The notes under the pieces were generated by a model. The model did no database searches, was not told where the DNA came from, and saw nothing but the letters and a program-made list of their open reading frames with translations. A program made the position numbers and the translations under genes. A stretch of 64,000 nt of DNA, from assembly GCA_012033255.1 (NCBI GenBank), contig JAAUSF010000008.1:1-64000 (forward strand), read 5' to 3'. Positions 6,788 through 16,174 of the stretch are shown in pieces. The DNA comes from Cyanobacteria bacterium RU_5_0. GTDB lineage: Bacteria > Cyanobacteriota > Cyanobacteriia > Elainellales > Elainellaceae. How positions within the stretch are numbered: the stretch's first letter is position 1; each line of letters opens with the position of its first letter.

Positions 6788-9409
6788 ATGTCTTGGGAAA
6801 CTAGATTTCGTGCTGATCTGCAAGCATGGCGATTAATGTTGGCGAATGGCATCAATGCGGCTCAGCCGAATCTGAGCCTTGAGAGAATCTATGAAACGGC
6901 TCAACTGATCCTCAATCGGTTATTGTTCGTTCGGCTGTTAGAAACCATTAGCCATGAACTCCCAAATAACTTTCTTGAACAAACCTATTTCACCTGGCTG
7001 AACACTAGTTCTGATTTGTCATTTATTACACAACTCCAAATTGTTTTTCAAAATACTTGGGTCAGTTACAACACGAGCCTTTTTCAACCTACTTGGATTG
7101 ATCCGCTTCGTATTCAATCAGATTATTTAAACCCGATTATTGGTATTCCATTCACTCGTCACAAGTACACTTCATCTGTTGCAGCTAAAATTAAATGTCG
7201 ATCGCTCTATCACTATAATTTTGAGAACTTAAACCAAGACAGTTTAGGAATAGCATATGAGCAATTTCTAGCGCATCATTTGATTTGTGAGAATCATGTC
7301 ATCAAACTTTTGGAAAATCCCTCTTCTCGAAAGCAAAAAGGAGCATTTTATACACCCAATTACATTATTCAACAGATTATACATCAAACCCTACAGCCAC
7401 TCGTCAAACCCAAAATTGATCAAGCAATTCACCAATTAGAGCAGGGATATTTTAAAGATGCCTACGAAATGGCTATCTCGGTTTTAGATCTGACTGTGCT
7501 TGATCCAGCGTGTGGTTCAGGATTGTTTCTCATCGGTGCATTTCATTACCTCCGAAATGAATTAAAACGATATAATGATGCTTGCAATAGTGTTATATGT
7601 CAGGAAAGCAGTGAATCTCTTAGTCGCAAGCAACCGCAGTTAGTTCAACAAATAGAAGTCCAGATCGTAATCAAAATGCTGTATGGAGTCGATCGCGATC
7701 CGCAAGCTGTTCTGCTGACTCAATTATCACTCTGGCTTCAGTTCATTCAAAGTCAAGCAAGTAAACCCAATCAGGTTTTATATTCTTGTTTCCCAGATCT
7801 AAACTTAAATATCCGAGTCGGTGATAGTTTGATTCATGCGCCTGTCGATCGAATAGCATTTATCTCGTTATTAACATCATTGCCGATCGTGGCTGATTTA
7901 GCACAAACTGTTAGAGACATAAGCCATCAAGAAGTCGATCGAAGTCAGGCGATCAAGCGTCTAAATTGTATCGTTTCGGCTCTTAATCAACAAGCGAATT
8001 CTAATTTGACTAGTTTTTTTGCAAACGATGTTGTTAGCAAACGCCCATTTAACTGGCAAATTGAATTTCCTCACATTTTTGATCCGCGTTTACCCGCAGA
8101 ACAACAAGGGTTTGGAGTGGCGATCGGCAATCCGCCCTACTTCAATGTAGATGCCACTTTTGGGAAAGGAGCCTTGGAATTACAGTGGCTAAAGTTTGCT
8201 TATCCAGACATTTACACTGACAAAACAGATATCTTATTCTATTTTCTACGACGGAGTTTTGAGTTATTAAAATATCAAGGTTATGCTACATTCATCCTTT
8301 CTCGTGCCTTCATTCAAGGTAGTAAGTCTCAAAACCTACGAAAATTTTTCAAAGAGAAAACTACACTCATTAGCCTTTTTGATTTCTTGAGTCATCCAGT
8401 ATTTAAGGCTGGAATCGCAACCTGCATTCTTCAGTTTCAGAAGAAGTTACCTGACACCGATCACAGTTTCACGACAGCTTATGCTTTGAATTCTAATAAA
8501 GACAATGAAACTTCAGAAAAATTAAGTAAAGAAATTGTCAGAGTTAGTATTTGTCAAAATAATTTAATTGATGAGCGATGGAACCTTTCACCCTACAACT
8601 CCATCTTTGAGCAAATTGATCAACACACTATGAAATTGAAACATTCTCCATACGGAATGTTGATGAAAGGAATTGATACAGGATTAGATGCCGTTTTTGA
8701 AGGACAATTTTTAGGGCGATTTCCCCATGAATTTTTGCGATCGAGAGTTGCCACTTCATCCATTCGTGCATTTGGCTTTCACCCACCAGAAACTCAACTG
8801 ATTTATTACACTCATCAAACCAAATGGGAGTCATTACCAGGTATTCTCCAAGATTATTTAGCGGAACATCAAGATGCGTTAAAAAATCGATCGGTCTATC
8901 AATCAAGTCACTATGATTGGTTTCATCTTCACCGTCCACGAGTAGGATTATTTGAAGCAAAAATCTTTTTTCCACGTCGAGCGAATTCTAATCGATTTGT
9001 AGTTGATGAGATAGGCTCAATTGGTTTCAAGAGTGATGTAGCGGCTTTTGTACGGTATTCAACAGTGAATGTCGATGCGCTTTATTACCTTTGTTCATTG
9101 CTCAACTCTAAAGTATTAGAATTTCGCTATCGGGCGATCGGTGGAATGGGTAAACTCACAGGCAGGCAAATGTTTGAATATTTTGAACATCAGGTCGGCG
9201 ATTTACCCATTCCTGTGATTAAAAATCTTGACTCTCATCCTGACTATCAAGCACTTGTGCAACTTGGTCGAGAAGCTCATCAAATACAGAAAAGCGGCAA
9301 TCAAACACTCACAAAAATTCAGGCTCAGATTGACCAGATCGCCTATCGTCTTTATGACGTTACACAGTACATTGATGTGATTGAACAAGCGTTAAGAATG
9401 GTATTTTGA
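6788..9409 (+). CDS. Type II/IIG-like N6-adenine DNA methyltransferase
   Basis: 873 residues. The SAM-binding motif LDPACGSGLFLIGAF begins near residue 239 and the catalytic NPPY is at 448-451 (IGNPPYFN), which places it with Eco57I/BREX-like adenine methyltransferases. An N-terminal helical region (1-190) and a C-terminal target-recognition half (TaqI-type, about 560-860) flank the core. Many type IIG enzymes carry a PD-ExK nuclease domain in front; here the protein starts directly in the helical domain, and no nuclease gene is seen next door. It therefore looks like an orphan or a methylation-only enzyme. AT content is higher than in the flanking genes, hinting at transfer. Confidence 0.88.
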   Translation: MSWETRFRADLQAWRLMLANGINAAQPNLSLERIYETAQLILNRLLFVRLLETISHELPNNFLEQTYFTWLNTSSDLSFITQLQIVFQNTWVSYNTSLFQPTWIDPLRIQSDYLNPIIGIPFTRHKYTSSVAAKIKCRSLYHYNFENLNQDSLGIAYEQFLAHHLICENHVIKLLENPSSRKQKGAFYTPNYIIQQIIHQTLQPLVKPKIDQAIHQLEQGYFKDAYEMAISVLDLTVLDPACGSGLFLIGAFHYLRNELKRYNDACNSVICQESSESLSRKQPQLVQQIEVQIVIKMLYGVDRDPQAVLLTQLSLWLQFIQSQASKPNQVLYSCFPDLNLNIRVGDSLIHAPVDRIAFISLLTSLPIVADLAQTVRDISHQEVDRSQAIKRLNCIVSALNQQANSNLTSFFANDVVSKRPFNWQIEFPHIFDPRLPAEQQGFGVAIGNPPYFNVDATFGKGALELQWLKFAYPDIYTDKTDILFYFLRRSFELLKYQGYATFILSRAFIQGSKSQNLRKFFKEKTTLISLFDFLSHPVFKAGIATCILQFQKKLPDTDHSFTTAYALNSNKDNETSEKLSKEIVRVSICQNNLIDERWNLSPYNSIFEQIDQHTMKLKHSPYGMLMKGIDTGLDAVFEGQFLGRFPHEFLRSRVATSSIRAFGFHPPETQLIYYTHQTKWESLPGILQDYLAEHQDALKNRSVYQSSHYDWFHLHRPRVGLFEAKIFFPRRANSNRFVVDEIGSIGFKSDVAAFVRYSTVNVDALYYLCSLLNSKVLEFRYRAIGGMGKLTGRQMFEYFEHQVGDLPIPVIKNLDSHPDYQALVQLGREAHQIQKSGNQTLTKIQAQIDQIAYRLYDVTQYIDVIEQALRMVF

Positions 9410-10107
9410 TCGGAGTAACGATAAACCGCAGCACTACAAAAAATTGATTTTTCTTTAGCCATGAGAATACTCTTAAAATCCTATGAGAATTTTCTCATGA
9501 AAAGGCTTTTATCGATTTGATACAGCTATGCTATTAACTAAGGATACCTGATTGACTAATAACTCTCGTTCCCAGGCTTTGCTTGGAATGCCCCTTCGGA
9601 GGCGAAGCCTCCCGTAATTAGTGGCAGAGCCACGTCAGCGGCTATTCCCAGATAGAACCTGGGCGCGAGTGCAGGTCACGAAACTATTGGGTTTCAGGAC
9701 TTTTGTCAGCCAGCAAGGATATTTGAGAAGTATCCAAGGGTCTGCATTTTCCCCTAAACCCTCCCATTCTGGGGGTTTAGTTCGATTCCCCCCAAGTTGG
9801 GGTGCTAGGGGGCGAATCCGGTAGTTACTTTGCGCCATGTGCAAGTTCTTTCTCTGATGCCGATTCCCAAAGATCGGCTGTGTAAGTTGCGGTTATTCAA
9901 CATTACTGTATCAGGTGAATTGTTGCTCCTACCGATTGTCAGTGCCTGAATGAAAGAAGCTCAATACAGGGTAGTTAGTATAGTTGAGTGCTGAGTGCTG
10001 AGTGCTGAGTGCTGAGTGCAATCAACATAAGCCTTTCAGGAATCAGGGATGTCCTAACTCATGTCGATACTGCTATATAATTCTTACAGTGAACGCGGTT
10101 TGCTCAG
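9410..10107. other. Intergenic with repeats
   Basis: No gene supported. A dispersed repeat lies at about 9566-9655 (CGTTCCCAGGCTTTGC, then GGAGGCGAAGCCTCC), of the same family as about 11775-11865 and 59784-59830. A G/C-rich repeat lies at about 9755-9820 (CCCCTAAACCCTCC type). A heptamer tandem repeat follows at 9985-10019. Confidence 0.5.
9985..10019. repeat. Heptamer tandem repeat (TGAGTGC)5
   Basis: Five perfect, contiguous copies of TGAGTGC. It belongs to the short tandemly repeated repetitive (STRR) sequences well known between cyanobacterial genes. Confidence 0.95.
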
Positions 10108-11700
10108 ATGCCTGTTTTCTTTAGAAGAAAGACTAAAAATCTTAATCAGCAGGAAAGCCACAGCGCTTCTAGAGTTAATGTGGTGGCTGCAAAACCGCAC
10201 AGTTCTGCTGACTTGAGTGTCACTAATTCATCCAATTCTCAGCATCAGCCCAAGTGGTGTTGCGTTTTTGCAGAAGCGCGCACTCAAATTCTGCTGTGCT
10301 ACATCGGCTTGATGGCGCTTTTCGTTGGATTATCGATTCCCGTTATTTATCATGCCTTGTCTCAGCGAGTTATTTACCGGGTTCGTGAAGAGGTTAGCGG
10401 TGAGGTAATTGAATTTGTTGAGGATGCTGCTCAACAGAATCTCGATCGCCCCGATCAACTCAAACTATTCATGATCCACTATCTTGAAAACGAGCGGGTG
10501 GAATCGGGACTCTATCTCATCACCATTTTAGATCATCAGTTTTTTCAGTCTAGTCCTGAAAAATTGCCCGAACCCATGTTACCCAATTCGGAATTGATGC
10601 ACTATTGGGAAACTGTTGAGCAGCCGATCAAGGGAGACCAATCAACTCCTAATTCATCGGTCGGGCGCATTTTTTATCAGGCTGAACCAATTCAAATTCA
10701 GGGGCGAACCGAGGGAGTGTTCATTGTCGCTTATACAGAGGCCGAAGAGTGGGAAGAAGTGGCGGAAGCCATGAAAATAGTGATCAGTGTGATGCTGATC
10801 ATTTTGCTGTTTGCCTCGTTGCTGGCTTGGGTCATTTCGGGTAGGATTCTGCGATCGCTCCGCTTAATGTCGGCAACTGCCCGAAACATCAGCGAGTCTG
10901 ATTTATCTCAACGAATTCATGTGACCGGCAGTGGCGAGATGGCAGAGGTGGCAAAAACATTTAACGAGATGATGGATCGCTTGCAATCAGCATTTGTGAG
11001 CCAAAGAAACTTCATCAACGATGCGGGTCACGAGTTGCGAACTCCAATTACCATTATTCAAGGTCATTTGGAACTGATGGGAGATGATCCAGATGAGCAA
11101 CAGGAAGTGTTAGCGCTGGTTCGTGATGAACTTAAACGGATAAAGCGATTTGTCAGTGACTTGTTGCTATTGGCAAAGGCAGAACAACCTGATTTTCTAC
11201 GACCAGAACCCGTGGAGTTAGATTTGTTGACTGAGGAACTGTTCGCGAAAGCGAGGGTTTTAACTCAGTGTGATTGTCAACTGGAATCTGTGGCGATCGG
11301 CTATGTTTACCTCGATCGCCAACGCCTGACGCAAGCCGTTATGAACCTCGTAGAGAACGCCGCTCAGCATACGCCTGATGATGGGTTAATTGTCCTCGGA
11401 TCTGCGATTGAGAATCAAGTTATACGGTTCTGGGTGCGAGATACTGGAGAAGGCATTGCGACTTATGAGCAAACGCGCATTTTTGAACGGTTTGCACGGG
11501 CGAAAAATAACTATCGCCGATCGGAGGGTGCAGGCTTAGGGCTGGCGATCGTTCAGGCAATTGTAACTGCTTGCGGTGGATATATTGAGCTTGAAAGCCA
11601 ATTGGGTCAAGGATCAATGTTTACCCTGTTATTACCGCTTCAATCCAACTCAATTGATACTTTTTTGAATAGACCCATCCCTCGTTCAAAGCATGGATGA
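10108..11700 (+). CDS. Membrane sensor histidine kinase (HAMP)
   Basis: 530 residues. Two membrane segments (about 60-82 and 222-245) enclose an extracytoplasmic sensor region of about 140 residues. Then come HAMP (about 246-297), HisKA with the phosphoacceptor His308 in DAGHELRTPIT, and a HATPase domain with N-box NLVENAAQH, DTGEGI and GAGLGLAIV. It autophosphorylates and passes the phosphate to a response regulator, but no regulator gene adjoins it, so it is an orphan kinase. The first 55 residues are a cytoplasmic Ser/Asn-rich extension. A later start is possible, but no better internal start was seen. Confidence 0.9.
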   Translation: MPVFFRRKTKNLNQQESHSASRVNVVAAKPHSSADLSVTNSSNSQHQPKWCCVFAEARTQILLCYIGLMALFVGLSIPVIYHALSQRVIYRVREEVSGEVIEFVEDAAQQNLDRPDQLKLFMIHYLENERVESGLYLITILDHQFFQSSPEKLPEPMLPNSELMHYWETVEQPIKGDQSTPNSSVGRIFYQAEPIQIQGRTEGVFIVAYTEAEEWEEVAEAMKIVISVMLIILLFASLLAWVISGRILRSLRLMSATARNISESDLSQRIHVTGSGEMAEVAKTFNEMMDRLQSAFVSQRNFINDAGHELRTPITIIQGHLELMGDDPDEQQEVLALVRDELKRIKRFVSDLLLLAKAEQPDFLRPEPVELDLLTEELFAKARVLTQCDCQLESVAIGYVYLDRQRLTQAVMNLVENAAQHTPDDGLIVLGSAIENQVIRFWVRDTGEGIATYEQTRIFERFARAKNNYRRSEGAGLGLAIVQAIVTACGGYIELESQLGQGSMFTLLLPLQSNSIDTFLNRPIPRSKHG

Positions 11701-12220
11701 AGACAATTCAAGAGACCCCTCCCCGATGCGGAGAGCTATCGTGTATGCACAAGTCTTAAAACCCCTATCTTCTGGGTTCTCAGACTTTGCCTGGGAACGA
11801 GGTTTGGGAGAGGCTCTCTGCCTCCGGGTGTCTCTAGCGGCAGAGCCGCCATCGGAGAGCATTCCAATTGAGTAGCCTATTCAGGATATTCGGGTTGTAC
11901 AAGGGTGTTGACATTAGCAGAGGAATATGTGATCAGGGATTTTTGGGCGAGAAGACTCCAAGAAAGTTTTACAGCGATCGCTCAAACCTTTGTCTAACGT
12001 CAAATTTGGAATTGCTGATTCACCCTTGAATTCGGTACTCTGTAGGGGGCAGTGTCTTCGTACCTGCTCTGTTACTCGATCAGGCAATTTTTGGGAGATT
12101 GCAGCCATATCTCGTTGACTAGGATGTTTTGTAGATAACATCAATCGGTGCAATTTCCATTCCGAGTGATTTCACTCCGTGCTGTCTTCCCGATGTTGCC
12201 CCATTTTAGGACAATTAATC
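11701..12220. other. Intergenic with dispersed repeat
   Basis: About 11775-11865 holds an inverted copy of the repeat seen near 9566 (CTGGGAACGAGG, AGAGGCTCTCTGCC, GGCAGAGCCGCC). A 79-codon minus frame at 11914-12153 shows no family features and is not called. The AGGA at 12208-12211 is the ribosome site of the next gene. Confidence 0.45.
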
Positions 12221-14134
12221 ATGACGACTACAACCGATCGCTTTCCCATCGACCTTGGCGCTTATAAATCCTTCGCACTCAACCCAGCTAATCCGACGCT
12301 AACTCGTGAGCAATTAGAGACGCTGAAAGCAAATATTCAACTTTGCCGCGATGCGATCGTCTTTTTCACTGCCACAGGAGCCGCTAGAGGCGTTGGTGGA
12401 CATACGGGTGGACCTTACGATACCGTACCAGAGGTGATGATTCTTGATGCTTTCTTTCGAGGCGCGCCAGATCAGTTTGTGCCAATTTTCTTCGATGAGG
12501 CAGGGCATCGCGTCGCGACTCAATACTTGATGGCAGTCTTGCATGGCGAACTCCCGGTCGAACACCTGCTGCACTATCGGGCTGCCCACGCCCGACTCCC
12601 CGGACACCCAGAATTGGGACTGACTCCCGGCGTGAAGTTCAGTTCGGGCCGATTAGGGCATATGTGGCCCTATGTCAACGGGGTGGCGATGGCACATCCA
12701 GGGAAGGCCGTCTTCTGCTTAGGATCGGATGGGTCACAGCAGGAAGGGAATGATGCGGAGGCGGCTCGGTTAGCTGTGGCTCAACATCTCAATGTGAAGC
12801 TGATCATTGATGACAATGATGTGACGATCGCCGGACACCCGTCCAAGTATCTCCCAGGCTTTAGCGTCGCCAAAACCTTGACAGGTCACGGAGTCAAGAT
12901 CTTAGAGGGAGACGGTGAAGATTTTGATGGGTTGTATAGTCGATTGTGTGAAGCGGTGAATACGCCAGGACCGATCGCCGTCATCAACAAACGCCCCATG
13001 TGCCCCGGCATTGAAGGACTGGAAGGCTCCAACCACGGTCATGACGTAATTTCAGTCGATTTAGCCATCAAATATCTCGAAGCGCATGGACATGCGGCGG
13101 CAGTAGATTTTCTGAAGACCATTCAAAAACCCAAACAAACCTACACGTTCATTGGGTCTGGTGACAAGTGGGGGTCTAATCGCAATGTCTTTGGTGACGC
13201 TGTCGTTGGCATCTTGGGCAGCATGAGCGAAGCAGAGCGCAAGTCAACCGTCATGGTCATCGACAGTGATCTGGAAGGGTCTTGCGGTCTAAAGAAAATT
13301 CATGATGCTCACCCAGAAATTTTTGTCCCTTCTGGGATCATGGAGCGCAGCAACTTATCCGCCGCCGCCGGGTTTGGTATGGAAAAAGGTAAACAGGGCA
13401 TCTTCGCCACATTTGCCGCTTTCTTGGAAATGTGCATCTCCGAAATCACGATGGCACGGCTCAACTATTCCAACTTGCTCTGCCATTTCTCCCACTCCGG
13501 GATTGATGACATGGCAGATAATACTTGCCACTTTGGGCTAAATAACTTTTTCGCGGACAACGGACTTGATGACGGGTACGATACCAAGCTCTATTTCCCC
13601 GCCGACGCTGCCCAGATGACGGCGTGTGTCAAAGCGGTATTCTTCGAGCCAGGACTGCGATTCATCTTCTCTACCCGCTCCAAAACGCCGAACATTCTGG
13701 ATGCAAAGGGCAACGATTTACACGGGAATGACTACCTGTTTGTCCCTGGTAAAGATGAAGTGGTACGAGAAGGCAAAGCTGGCTATATTGTTGCGTTTGG
13801 CGATGCGCTCTATCGCGCCGTGGATGCTGTCGATCGGCTGAAACAAGACGGGATTGATGTGGGCTTGGTTAATAAACCCACGTTAAACGTAGTGGATGAG
13901 GAGACGATCGCCAAGATCGGTTCCACGCCATTCGTCCTCGTGGTCGAACCCTTCAATCGCAAGACTGGATTGGGTAGTCGCTTCGGAACCTGGCTTCTAG
14001 AGCGAGGTCTGACACCCAAATATGCTTACCTCGGCACCCATGAAGAAGGCTGCGGTGGTCTATGGGAACAATACCCACACCAAGGCCTTGATCCGGTTGA
14101 TATCATCAAGAAGGTGAAAGAACTGGTTGGTTAG
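12221..14134 (+). CDS. Divergent transketolase-like enzyme
   Basis: 637 residues from the ATG at 12221, preceded by AGGA with about 9-base spacing; an upstream in-frame start at 12179 lacks support. The N-terminal thiamine-diphosphate half is clear (GHTGGPYDT, GSDGSQQEGN with LIIDDND, the ThDP motif), as are the pyrimidine-binding middle and the C-terminal transketolase domain. The canonical phrase after GHPE is replaced by KFSSGRLGHMWPYVNG, so this is a paralogue and probably not the Calvin-cycle enzyme. Likely chemistry is two-carbon ketol transfer between sugar phosphates, but the substrate is uncertain. It stands alone, between a histidine kinase and a redox-signalling pair. Confidence 0.82.
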   Translation: MTTTTDRFPIDLGAYKSFALNPANPTLTREQLETLKANIQLCRDAIVFFTATGAARGVGGHTGGPYDTVPEVMILDAFFRGAPDQFVPIFFDEAGHRVATQYLMAVLHGELPVEHLLHYRAAHARLPGHPELGLTPGVKFSSGRLGHMWPYVNGVAMAHPGKAVFCLGSDGSQQEGNDAEAARLAVAQHLNVKLIIDDNDVTIAGHPSKYLPGFSVAKTLTGHGVKILEGDGEDFDGLYSRLCEAVNTPGPIAVINKRPMCPGIEGLEGSNHGHDVISVDLAIKYLEAHGHAAAVDFLKTIQKPKQTYTFIGSGDKWGSNRNVFGDAVVGILGSMSEAERKSTVMVIDSDLEGSCGLKKIHDAHPEIFVPSGIMERSNLSAAAGFGMEKGKQGIFATFAAFLEMCISEITMARLNYSNLLCHFSHSGIDDMADNTCHFGLNNFFADNGLDDGYDTKLYFPADAAQMTACVKAVFFEPGLRFIFSTRSKTPNILDAKGNDLHGNDYLFVPGKDEVVREGKAGYIVAFGDALYRAVDAVDRLKQDGIDVGLVNKPTLNVVDEETIAKIGSTPFVLVVEPFNRKTGLGSRFGTWLLERGLTPKYAYLGTHEEGCGGLWEQYPHQGLDPVDIIKKVKELVG

Positions 14135-14140
14135 ATCATT

Positions 14141-14222
14141 CCTATAGCGTTTTCAATGGCGTTCAATCCCTTTGTCTGGGCACGGCGTGCCGTGCCCCTT
14201 CGCGTATCGCATACCTGAAAAC
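14141..14222 (-). repeat. REP-like palindromic repeat, family B, copy 1
   Basis: It reads on the minus strand as a match to 38761-38839: GCGATACGCGAAGGGGCACG, a GGCACGCCGTGCCC palindrome, then GGGATTGAACGCCATTGAAA. A degenerate relative lies near 61300-61350. It sits directly before MITE-like copy 1 and could act as a terminator for the transketolase-like gene. Confidence 0.7.
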
Positions 14223-14225
14223 ATC

Positions 14226-14447
14226 CCATCTGTAAATTTTCTGTTGATGAATGGCGTGTTGTTGGGGCAATCCCGGCGTGGTTGCCCAGAGCAATCCCGG
14301 TGTGTTGTTGGGGCAATCCCGGTGTGGTTGCCCAGAGCAATCCCGGTGTGGGGTTGGGGCAATCCCGGCGTGGTTGCCCTGGATTAGCGGGCAGACACGT
14401 CGGTCTGCCCCTACCGATGGCAAAATCAACAAAAAATTTACAGGTGG
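14226..14447. repeat. MITE-like element, copy 1
   Basis: Terminal inverted repeats CCATCTGTAAATTTTCTG at the left and the complement of CCACCTGTAAATTTTTTG at the right, continuing to TTGAT in both (about 23 bp). The interior is a run of roughly 21- to 23-base words (GCAATCCCGGYGTG with GTTGCCCAGA) in alternating phase, then a GGGCAGACACG palindrome. No coding capacity. The flanks show no convincing target duplication. Confidence 0.75.
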
Positions 14448-14509
14448 CGTATTTTTAACTTTTACGTTTTAGCGGCGACCACTATAGAGCAATTAGCAAT
14501 TCTAGACCT

Positions 14510-16171
14510 ATGGCAAAACCAATCATCCTGACGGTGGACGATGATCCGGAAGTCTTACAGGCAGTCGCACGGGATTTGCGACACCAGTATGGCGATCGTT
14601 TCCGCATTGTCCGAGCAGATTCCGGCGTATCCGCCCTAGAAACGGTGCAACAGTTGAAACTCCGGAACGAAGTGGTGGCGCTGTTTATTGTGGATCAACG
14701 GATGCCACAGATGAGCGGTGTGGAGTTTTTGGAACAGGCGATCGAACTTGTTCCAGATGCGAAGCGGGCACTGCTAACAGCTTATGCAGACACCGAAGCT
14801 GCCATTCGAGCGATTAACAATGCCAGGTTAGATTACTATCTGCTCAAACCCTGGGACCCGCCGGAAGAAAAGCTTTACCCTGTCTTGGATGATCTCTTGG
14901 ATGACTGGCAAGCTTCATTCCGTCCACTGTTTGAAGGAATTCGCGTGATCGGCAATCGTTGGTCGCCTTACTCACATCAGGCAAAAGATTTTCTGGCACG
15001 GAATCAGATTCCCTATCAATGGCTTGATATTGAATTGGAAGAAGCCCAACAACTCACGGCGCTGGCTGAAATCAATTGCGCTCAGCAGTTACCGTTGGTA
15101 CTGTTCCCGGATGGCTCTAGGCTGGTTCGACCGACAAATCTGGAAATCGCGACCAAGATCGGACTAACCACCCAAGCTCGAAATCCGTTTTACGATTTGG
15201 TGATTGTTGGGGGAGGTCCTGCGGGTCTGGCGGCGGCGGTGTATGGCGCATCAGAGGGTTTAAGTACGGTGATGATCGAACGGGAGGCTCCGGGAGGGCA
15301 GGCAGGCTCCAGTTCTCGGATTGAGAATTACCTCGGCTTTCCAGTGGGGCTGAGCGGTGGAGATTTGGCACGTCGAGCCGTCACGCAAGCCCGACGCTTT
15401 GGGGTAGAAATCTTGACACCCCAGGAAGCCATCGGGGTTAAAATCTCTGACCCCTACCGGATTGTTCAATTAGCCGATGGCAGTGAGATTAGTTGTCACG
15501 TTTTGTTAGTTGCTACGGGCGTTTCTTATCGCAAATTGGATGTTCCTGGCATGAATAGACTCTTTGGAGCCGGGGTTTATTATGGCGCAGCCATGACAGA
15601 AGCGATCATGTGTCAGGGTGAAATCGTTTATGTGGTCGGTGGTGCAAATTCTGCCGGACAAGCGGCGATGCATTTCTCCAAATATGCCCAGAATGTTGTC
15701 ATGCTGGTTCGATCGGATTCGCTGACCAAGAGTATGTCTCAATACTTAATTGATCAAATTCAAGCGACTGGAAATATCATAGTACGCACCCGATCAACCG
15801 TAACCGAAGTGAAAGGTGAGAATAGTTTGGAAGCGATCGTGATTGAGAACTTGGATACAGGTGAATCAGAAACTGTCAACGCTTCTTCGTTGTTTATTTT
15901 CATCGGTGCGATGCCCAAAACCGATTGGCTAGACAGCATTGTTGAACGCGATGAACGCGGCTTTCTCTTAACTGGATCTGATACGCTCCGAAACGGTAAG
16001 CGTCCGAAAGGTTGGACACTCGATCGCGATCCATTCTTGCTGGAAACGAGTGTTCCTGGTATCTTCGCTGCCGGAGATGTTCGTTATGGTTCCGTGAAGC
16101 GGGTTGCCTCTGGTGTCGGTGAGGGATCAATCTCGGTTCAGTTCATTCACCAATATCTCAGCAAGTTATAA
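14510..16171 (+). CDS. Response regulator / glutaredoxin-like / TrxR-like fusion
   Basis: 553 residues in three parts. Residues 1-125 are a receiver domain with acidic DDD at 10-12, phosphoacceptor Asp62 and Lys113. Residues about 142-215 resemble glutaredoxin, but the CPYC site is WSPYSHQ. From about 228 onward the protein is thioredoxin-reductase-like, with the FAD motif VGGGPAGLAAA and the NAD(P) motif VVGGANSAGQAA. The segment where the reductase carries CATC reads YYGAAMTEA, so both disulfide centres are lost. It ends 3 bases before a cNMP-binding histidine kinase, its evident partner. It probably performs a flavin-dependent, non-disulfide reaction or acts as a phosphorylation-gated NAD(P)H sensor. 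Related fusions occur in many bacteria, but to my knowledge their function is open. Confidence 0.88.
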   Translation: MAKPIILTVDDDPEVLQAVARDLRHQYGDRFRIVRADSGVSALETVQQLKLRNEVVALFIVDQRMPQMSGVEFLEQAIELVPDAKRALLTAYADTEAAIRAINNARLDYYLLKPWDPPEEKLYPVLDDLLDDWQASFRPLFEGIRVIGNRWSPYSHQAKDFLARNQIPYQWLDIELEEAQQLTALAEINCAQQLPLVLFPDGSRLVRPTNLEIATKIGLTTQARNPFYDLVIVGGGPAGLAAAVYGASEGLSTVMIEREAPGGQAGSSSRIENYLGFPVGLSGGDLARRAVTQARRFGVEILTPQEAIGVKISDPYRIVQLADGSEISCHVLLVATGVSYRKLDVPGMNRLFGAGVYYGAAMTEAIMCQGEIVYVVGGANSAGQAAMHFSKYAQNVVMLVRSDSLTKSMSQYLIDQIQATGNIIVRTRSTVTEVKGENSLEAIVIENLDTGESETVNASSLFIFIGAMPKTDWLDSIVERDERGFLLTGSDTLRNGKRPKGWTLDRDPFLLETSVPGIFAAGDVRYGSVKRVASGVGEGSISVQFIHQYLSKL

Positions 16172-16174
16172 CTT

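Noticed and set aside
9621-9844. Two overlapping frames of about 67-69 codons
   Set aside because: They lie over dispersed G/C-rich repeats and contain repeat-derived residues only.
11914-12153. 79-codon minus-strand frame before the transketolase-like gene
   Set aside because: No family pattern, no ribosome site, low complexity of evidence; likely chance.
14153-14472. Four overlapping frames with repeated GNPGVV or LGNHAGIAPT words
   Set aside because: They are translations of the MITE-like element's internal repeats and the REP-like repeat next to it, not genes.
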